Part shown: positions 15,211-19,492 of the stretch, one piece after another | Layout of the letters: every line of letters starts with the position of its first letter | Numbering within the stretch: position 1 is the first letter of the stretch | NCBI GenBank assembly: GCA_002340095.1 | Contig: DDKS01000004.1 | Coordinates: 1-19,492, forward strand | Direction: 5' to 3' | DNA length: 19,492 nt | DNA from: Betaproteobacteria bacterium UBA2592 | Lineage (GTDB): Bacteria; Pseudomonadota; Gammaproteobacteria; Burkholderiales; Rhodocyclaceae | The notes under the pieces: model-generated | Told to the model about the DNA's origin: nothing | What the model saw: only the letters and a program-made list of their open reading frames with translations | Databases searched by the model: none | Translations under genes and position numbers: made by a program

Positions 15211-15216
15211 ATTATA
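15211..15216 (-). promoter_or_regulatory. -10 box of a probable symporter promoter
   Basis: On the minus strand the exact hexamer TATAAT lies 54 bases before the symporter ATG, in an AT-richer gap (15157-15322). The -35 region is poor: nothing near TTGACA lies 16-18 bases upstream, so an activator may be needed. Transcription would start near 15204, giving a leader of about 48 bases that includes a T-run and the palindrome CAGCGCTG. Confidence 0.45.
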
Positions 15217-15293
15217 AGGTCAATATTCCCGGCAAGGACGTGAAAATTATGGGATTTCGGCGCTTTTGAGCACCAGAATGAGCCTGTCTTTCT

Positions 15294-15313
15294 CGCAGAA
15301 ACCGGTGTCTGCG
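15294..15313 (-). terminator. Weak hairpin after the exonuclease gene
   Basis: CGCAGA at 15294-15299 and TCTGCG at 15308-15313 form a perfect 6-bp stem with an 8-base loop, nine bases after the exonuclease stop codon. No T-tract follows on the minus strand. It may mark the 3' end of the gabD-DUF294-exonuclease message, but read-through to the symporter cannot be excluded. Confidence 0.28.
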
Positions 15314-15322
15314 CCCATGGCT

Positions 15323-16018
15323 TCAATCCAGCAGCAGGCGACCGAGGCTTAGCCGGCCGCCGCGGCTCAGGGCGTGGGCCTGGGCCAGGAACAGTTCGGC
15401 GGCGGCCAGGGCGTCGCTCAAGGCGTGGTGCAGCGGGTAGCGGGGCAGGTGGTGGCGGGCCCTGAGGGCGCCCAGGCGCAGGCTGCCGGGGGCGTGCACC
15501 AGCGCTTCGGCCCGGGCCAGGGCCAGGGTGTCGATCACCGGGGTGAGCAGGGGGCCGCCGTAGCAGGCCTGGCAGGCGGCATTGACGAAGCCGGTCTCGG
15601 TGGGGGAGTAGTGGGCGATCAGCACCCGGCCGGCGAGATCGGCGAGGAAGTCGCGCAGCACCGTTTCCAGGGGTTCTCCCCGGGCCGCCTGATCGTCGGT
15701 GATGCGGTGCACCGTGACGCTGGCTTCGTTCAAGGCCCGGCGCGGCCGCACCAGCCGGTGCCGGGCGGTGGCCAGCCGGATCTCTTCGCCTTCCAGGCAG
15801 ACCCAGCCGAAGCTGAGGATGTCGTCCCGGGCCGGGTCGCCGCCGGTGGTTTCCAGGTCCAGGGCCAGATAGCGGGCGTCGCGCCAGTCCGCATTCCGGT
15901 CCGGCAGCGGCGTGGCGAGCAAGTCCCAAAGCGGCGAGGCGGGCAGGAGGGCCTGCCACAGGCGGCGCCGGGCGGGGCCGGGCAGCAGGGGGGAAAGCAG
16001 GCGCAGCAGGGGCAGCAT
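15323..16018 (-). CDS. DEDDh-type 3'-5' exonuclease-like protein (DNA polymerase III epsilon-like)
   Basis: The 231-residue product has an exonuclease (DnaQ-like) fold in its central and C-terminal parts. Exo I is ALDLETTG with D54 and E56. Exo III is HHALSDALAAAEL with H197 and D202. In Exo II, where HNxxFDxxF is usual, the sequence is AHYSPTETGFV, so Glu141 replaces the expected Asp. The first 45 residues are a helical, Arg-rich extension (LPLLRLLSPLLPGPARRRL). The ATG at 16018 overlaps the TGA of the DUF294 gene by one base, so the two are translationally coupled; a TTG codon one position upstream is not needed. Genes of this type commonly sit beside DUF294 proteins, where I recall a similar Glu in Exo II. 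It is probably not the polymerase proofreading subunit; the substrate is unknown. Confidence 0.85.
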   Translation of the reverse strand: MLPLLRLLSPLLPGPARRRLWQALLPASPLWDLLATPLPDRNADWRDARYLALDLETTGGDPARDDILSFGWVCLEGEEIRLATARHRLVRPRRALNEASVTVHRITDDQAARGEPLETVLRDFLADLAGRVLIAHYSPTETGFVNAACQACYGGPLLTPVIDTLALARAEALVHAPGSLRLGALRARHHLPRYPLHHALSDALAAAELFLAQAHALSRGGRLSLGRLLLD

Positions 16019-17877
16019 CAAAGCACCCGGCTTTCCTGGAAGCTGGCTCCCAGCGCCCGCTGCTGGGTGGCGATGATGCCGAACACGTCCCGGAGGCGCT
16101 GGCGCTCCAGGTGCGAGAGGCTTTCCGGGGCGACGAAGTTGTCCAGGGCCTGGCCCGCCGCGAGCCGCTCCCGATGGTGCGTCAGGCGCAGGGCCTGGAG
16201 GAAGTCATAGGCGGCAAGCAGGTCCTCGGCTCCTTCCGGGCTCAGGTGGCGCCCCCCGGCGGCAGCCCGCAGCCGCTCCGCCGTGCCGGTGGCACCGCAG
16301 CCGCAGGCCAGGGCGTGGATGCGGGCCAGTTCGTGCAGGGGCATCAGACCGTGGAATTTCAGATCGAGCTGGCCCTGGTGTTCGCCACTTCTGGCGACCA
16401 GGAACTGGCGGAAGAAGCCCAGGGGGGCCGGCCGGGTGGCGGCATTGGTGACCATGTGGGCCAGCAGGGTTTCGTGCCGGGGCGATTCAGTCGCGATCAG
16501 GGCAGCCAGGGGCTGGCTGAGGCCGGGGTCGCCGGCGATGGGGCGGAAGTCGAACAGATTGCTTGCCAGCCGGGCCTTTTGGGGGTCCGTGTGGCAGATC
16601 CAGTCCAGGAAGGTGAGCCGCCATGTCTCCAGCGGCAGCCGCCAGCGCGGGTTGCAGGCCATCATCTCGCCCGGGCAGAGGATGAAGCCGCAGGCGGCCA
16701 GGCCGTCGCAGACGCTGGTGCTCAGGGCGCGGAAATATTCGCCGTGCTTGGCCGGGTCGTAGCTGTCGGCCAGCACCAGGGCGTTGTCCTGGTCGGAGAA
16801 CAGGGTGAGTTCCTGCCGCCCGTGGGAACCGTAGGCGATCCAGGCATAGGGCACCGGGGCCGGGCCCAGACGGGCCTCCGCCAGTTGCAGCAGGCGCTGG
16901 GTGAGGAGGTCGGCCAGGCCGGCAACGAGGCGCCCCAGGGCCGTGGCCCCGTCGCCCCGGCGGGCCAGGGTAAGCCAGAGTTCCGGCAGTTCGCCCATGG
17001 TCCGGGCCAGTTCCTCCAGGCTGGTGGCCCGGCGCAGCCGGTCGGCCAGGTCCACCACCGAGACCCCCTGGGCGCGCAGCAGGTCGGTGCTGCTCACCAG
17101 GCCCAGCACCTCGTGGCCGCGCACCACCGGCAGGTGATGAATGCCGCGCCGGGTCATTTCCAGCAAAGCCTCGAAGGCCGGGGCTTCGGGGGGCAGGTGG
17201 TGAGGGGCGGCGGTCATGATGGTGCTGACCGGGCTGCTGTCGTCCAGGCCGGCGGCGAGGCAGCGGGAACGCAGGTCCCGGTCGGTGACGATGCCCGCAA
17301 GACAGCCGCCTTCCACCAGCAGCAGGGCGGAAACCCGCTCCCGGGTCATCAGGGCGGCGGCGGCGCGGATGGAAAGATCCGGGGCAGCCTGGACCGGCGG
17401 GCGGGTGATGAGCTGGGCCAGTTGCAGGCCCGAGAGGTCCCGGGTCCGGCCCTCCCCCTCCTGGTGGCGGCGGGCCTTCCTCAGGCGTTCCCCCAGCTTT
17501 TCCAGGGCCTGGGCGCGCAGTTCCGGGTGCGCTTGCCAGAGGGTCTGCAAGCGTTCCAGGGGCAGACCGTAGAGCAGGGTGTCTTCCCTGGCGTGGCCGC
17601 TCCAGTGGGCTTCCTCGCTGTCGGGCAGGCAGGCGGCGTCGAAGCTGTCGGCCTCGGCCAGGCGCCGGCCCAGGCTACCGTCGGGCTGGCGCAGGTCCAC
17701 AGCCCCCTGGCGGACGATCCACAGGTGCGCCGGTCCCGCCGGGGGAAAGTCGCTGCCCCGGCGCAGGTAACGGATCACCAGGGCCCGGCTCAGGGCCTCC
17801 AGCTCCGCACCAGGCAACTGGTGGAAGGGCGGGACCTCGGCGAGGAAATCGCGGATCTCGGCCAGTTCGTCGTGCAT
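16018..17877 (-). CDS. cNMP-like / CBS pair / DUF294 nucleotidyltransferase-like protein
   Basis: The 619-residue protein is a putative cytoplasmic regulator. Domains in order: a cyclic-nucleotide-binding-like barrel (about 15-120) lacking a clear phosphate-binding cassette, so it may not bind cNMP; a CBS pair (about 155-270: SALLLVEGGCLAGIVTDRDL and GIHHLPVVRGHEVLGLVSST), likely to bind adenine nucleotides; a DUF294 nucleotidyltransferase domain with GSHGRQE at 350-356 and the metal-type aspartates D362 and D364 (SDQDNAL), as in GlnD-like enzymes; and a helical DUF294 C-terminal domain to the end. The protein it modifies, if any, is unknown. The start at 17877 lies four bases after the gabD stop, and the stop overlaps the exonuclease start. 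The combination with an exonuclease and a symporter is a recurring arrangement in proteobacteria, to my knowledge, often near acetyl-CoA synthetase, which is absent here. Confidence 0.9.
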   Translation of the reverse strand: MHDELAEIRDFLAEVPPFHQLPGAELEALSRALVIRYLRRGSDFPPAGPAHLWIVRQGAVDLRQPDGSLGRRLAEADSFDAACLPDSEEAHWSGHAREDTLLYGLPLERLQTLWQAHPELRAQALEKLGERLRKARRHQEGEGRTRDLSGLQLAQLITRPPVQAAPDLSIRAAAALMTRERVSALLLVEGGCLAGIVTDRDLRSRCLAAGLDDSSPVSTIMTAAPHHLPPEAPAFEALLEMTRRGIHHLPVVRGHEVLGLVSSTDLLRAQGVSVVDLADRLRRATSLEELARTMGELPELWLTLARRGDGATALGRLVAGLADLLTQRLLQLAEARLGPAPVPYAWIAYGSHGRQELTLFSDQDNALVLADSYDPAKHGEYFRALSTSVCDGLAACGFILCPGEMMACNPRWRLPLETWRLTFLDWICHTDPQKARLASNLFDFRPIAGDPGLSQPLAALIATESPRHETLLAHMVTNAATRPAPLGFFRQFLVARSGEHQGQLDLKFHGLMPLHELARIHALACGCGATGTAERLRAAAGGRHLSPEGAEDLLAAYDFLQALRLTHHRERLAAGQALDNFVAPESLSHLERQRLRDVFGIIATQQRALGASFQESRVL

Positions 17878-17881
17878 GGCT

Positions 17882-19333
17882 TCAGTTCAGGTCAAGGCAC
17901 AGGTATTTGAGTTCCAGGTACTCGTCCAGCCCGTGGCGGGAGCCTTCCCGGCCCAGGCCCGATTGCTTGATGCCGCCGAAGGGGGCCACCTCGTTGGAGA
18001 TCAGGCCGGTGTTGATGCCCACCATGCCGTATTCCAGGGCTTCCCCGACCCGGAAGGCGCGGGCCACGTCCCGGGTGTAGAAGTAGGCGGCCAGGCCGTA
18101 TTCGGTGGCATTGGCCATCCGGATCGCTTCGGCCTCGGTATCGAAACGGAACAGGGGCGCCACGGGGCCGAAGGTTTCCTCCGTTGCCACCCGCATGGCC
18201 GGGGTCACGTCGGCCAGCACCGTGGGCTCGAAGAAATTGCCGCCCCGGGCGTGGGGCCGGCCACCGGTGAGCAACCGGGCGCCTTTTTCCAGGGCGTCCG
18301 CCACGTGGGACTGGACCTTGGCCAGGGCCTCCGCGTCGATCAGCGGCCCCTGCTGGGTGCCGGGGGCGCTGCCGTCGCCCACCTGGAGCTGGGCCACCTT
18401 TTCCGCCAGCCGGGCGGCGAAGGCGTCGTAGATGCCGGCCTGGACCAGGAAGCGGTTGGCGCAGACGCAGGTCTGGCCGGAATTGCGGTACTTGGCGGCG
18501 ATGGCCCCGGCCACGGCCTGGTCCAGGTTCGCATCGTCGAAGACGATGAAGGGGGCGTTGCCACCCAGTTCCAGGGAAAGTTTCTTCAGGGTCGGAGCGC
18601 TCTGGGCCATGAGCAGCCTTCCTACCTCGGTGGAGCCGGTGAAGGAGAGCTTCTTTACCACCGGGCTGGCCGTGAGGGCGCCACCGATGGCCACCGGATC
18701 GCCGGTGATGACGTTGAACACCCCGGCGGGGAAGCCGGCCTGTTCCGCCAGCCGGGCCAGGGCCAGGGCGGTGAGGGGGGTCTGCTCGGCGGGTTTGACC
18801 ACCACCGTGCAGCCCGCCGCCAGGGCCGGCGCCACCTTGCGGGTGATCATGGCCAGCGGGAAGTTCCAGGGGGTGATGGCGGCGCAGACCCCCACCGGCT
18901 GCTTGATGACCAGGATACGCTTGTCCGCCGCCGGGCTGGGCACGGTTTCCCCGTAGGCCCGCTTGCCTTCCTCGGCGAACCATTCCACGAAGCTGGCGCC
19001 GTAGGCCACCTCGCCCCGGGCTTCCGCCAGGGGCTTGCCGCCCTCGGCGGTGATCAGGGCGGCCAGGTCCTCCGTGTGCTGCTGGATCAGTTGCAGCCAC
19101 TGCATCAGTACCTGGGCCCGGGCTTTGGCGGTGCGTTCCCGCCAGGCGGGCAGGGCGGCCTCGGCGGCGGCGATGGCCCGCTCGGTTTCGGCGGCGCCGC
19201 AGGCGGGGACCCGGGCGATTTCCTCGGTGCTGGCCGGATTGCGCACCACCAGGGTGGCGCCGTCGTCGGCCTCCGTCCAGCGGCCGCCGATCAGGCAGCG
19301 CTGCACCAACAGTTCCGGTGACTGAAGTTTCAT
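17882..19333 (-). CDS. gabD: Succinate-semialdehyde dehydrogenase (NADP+-type), GabD
   Basis: The 483-residue product has the length of E. coli GabD (482) and its motifs: ITPWNFPLAMITRKVAPALA (N157 in the active site), FTGSTEVG (coenzyme loop), LELGGNAP (E255, general base), NSGQTCVCANRF (C289 nucleophile, with C291 two residues on as in GabD redox-sensitive enzymes) and EETFGPVAPLFRF. It oxidises succinate semialdehyde to succinate, feeding GABA or related carbon into the TCA cycle; related semialdehydes such as glutarate semialdehyde are possible substrates. No gabT is in the window. The ATG at 19333 gives the family start (MKLQSPELLVQRCLIGGRW) with GAGG nine bases upstream. An in-frame ATG at 19396 with GGAAG just before it would add 21 residues encoded by a repeat. 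The DUF294 gene follows after four bases. Confidence 0.93.
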   Translation of the reverse strand: MKLQSPELLVQRCLIGGRWTEADDGATLVVRNPASTEEIARVPACGAAETERAIAAAEAALPAWRERTAKARAQVLMQWLQLIQQHTEDLAALITAEGGKPLAEARGEVAYGASFVEWFAEEGKRAYGETVPSPAADKRILVIKQPVGVCAAITPWNFPLAMITRKVAPALAAGCTVVVKPAEQTPLTALALARLAEQAGFPAGVFNVITGDPVAIGGALTASPVVKKLSFTGSTEVGRLLMAQSAPTLKKLSLELGGNAPFIVFDDANLDQAVAGAIAAKYRNSGQTCVCANRFLVQAGIYDAFAARLAEKVAQLQVGDGSAPGTQQGPLIDAEALAKVQSHVADALEKGARLLTGGRPHARGGNFFEPTVLADVTPAMRVATEETFGPVAPLFRFDTEAEAIRMANATEYGLAAYFYTRDVARAFRVGEALEYGMVGINTGLISNEVAPFGGIKQSGLGREGSRHGLDEYLELKYLCLDLN

Positions 19334-19337
19334 CCTA

Positions 19338-19492
19338 AAAACCTCACCACAGAGACACAAAGACACAGAGAGCTTCAAAAAAACAGTGGCTTGCATTTTC
19401 TTCCACGCACACCCAGAAAGTGACCAGGCCCTCCAGGACAAGTCTTTGTTTTTCCTCGGCGTCTCTGTGCCTCTGTGGTTTAACTGAGGTTT
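19338..19492. repeat. Inverted repetitive element with CACAGAGA-type octamers upstream of gabD
   Basis: The left arm (19338-19372) reads AACCTCA followed by three tandem octamers, CACAGAGA, CACAAAGA, CACAGAGA (19348-19371). The right arm (19492-19454, read on the minus strand) reads AAACCTCA, a five-base insert GTTAA plus AA, then CACAGAGG, CACAGAGA, CGCCGAGG. The arms are therefore imperfect inverse complements separated by about 82 bases. The right end touches the window edge and may continue. Composition is unlike the GC-rich genes nearby. Similar CACAGAG-type intergenic repeats occur, in my recollection, in many environmental bacterial genomes. The left arm carries the gabD ribosome site (GGTGAGG), so the element is the leader of gabD. 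No transposase or target duplication is visible here. Confidence 0.75.

Noticed and set aside
15323..17877. Exonuclease plus nucleotidyltransferase as a new anti-phage system
   Set aside because: Nuclease/nucleotidyltransferase pairs invite this idea, but the DUF294-exonuclease pair is a known metabolic-context neighbourhood next to symporters. There are no other defence genes or mobile-element signs here.
19348..19371. Three tandem octamers as a CRISPR or microsatellite array
   Set aside because: The units are 8 bases with no spacers. They form one arm of an inverted element, not a CRISPR array.

Overview
The window looks like a chromosomal segment of a GC-rich, Gram-negative, aerobically respiring proteobacterium. 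A betaproteobacterium of the Rhodocyclales (Azospira/Dechlorosoma type) is my best guess. I infer this from the protein set (UbiA and UbiD of ubiquinone synthesis, an Aas acyltransferase/acyl-ACP synthetase of E. coli length, PBP4, SfsA, an Aer-like receptor) and from base composition, not from a database search. No rRNA, tRNA, IS element, prophage, CRISPR array or recognised defence system is visible, and no gene-free stretch reaches 300 bases.

Layout. Two genes lie on the plus strand at the left: an Aer-type PAS chemoreceptor (96-2192) and dacB/PBP4 (2192-3601), overlapping by one base. They meet a run of twelve minus-strand genes that fills 3618-19333. The convergence point at 3598-3621 is a perfect 9-bp inverted repeat that contains both stop codons.

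In transcription order, the minus-strand run begins with gabD (succinate-semialdehyde dehydrogenase), a cNMP-like/CBS/DUF294 nucleotidyltransferase-like protein and a DEDDh exonuclease-like protein, almost without gaps. After a 167-base gap with a good -10 box comes a sodium:solute symporter with a histidine-rich tail, followed five bases later by a VanZ-family membrane protein. A cysteine-free ArsR-type regulator then precedes aas, a Tat-signal amidohydrolase and an LplT-like transporter, which overlap or nearly touch. The run ends with ubiA, ubiD, a small four-helix membrane protein and sfsA.

How the genes work together. Aas and the LplT-like transporter form a recognised lysophospholipid uptake and re-acylation pair. 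Here they are separated by a probably exported metal hydrolase and preceded by a small HTH regulator, so the four may form one regulated membrane-repair unit (inference). UbiA and UbiD carry out the prenylation and decarboxylation steps of ubiquinone synthesis. The DUF294/exonuclease/symporter arrangement resembles a neighbourhood I recall beside acetate-type symporters in other proteobacteria, but the substrate here is not shown by the sequence.

The last 159 bases hold an inverted repetitive element built from octamers like CACAGAGA. It forms the leader of gabD and could even be translated in frame. Most of the window is ordinary housekeeping sequence. The parts most worth a second look are this repeat, the ArsR-Aas-amidohydrolase-LplT unit, the substituted exonuclease beside DUF294, the His-rich symporter tail, and the chemoreceptor coupled to PBP4.
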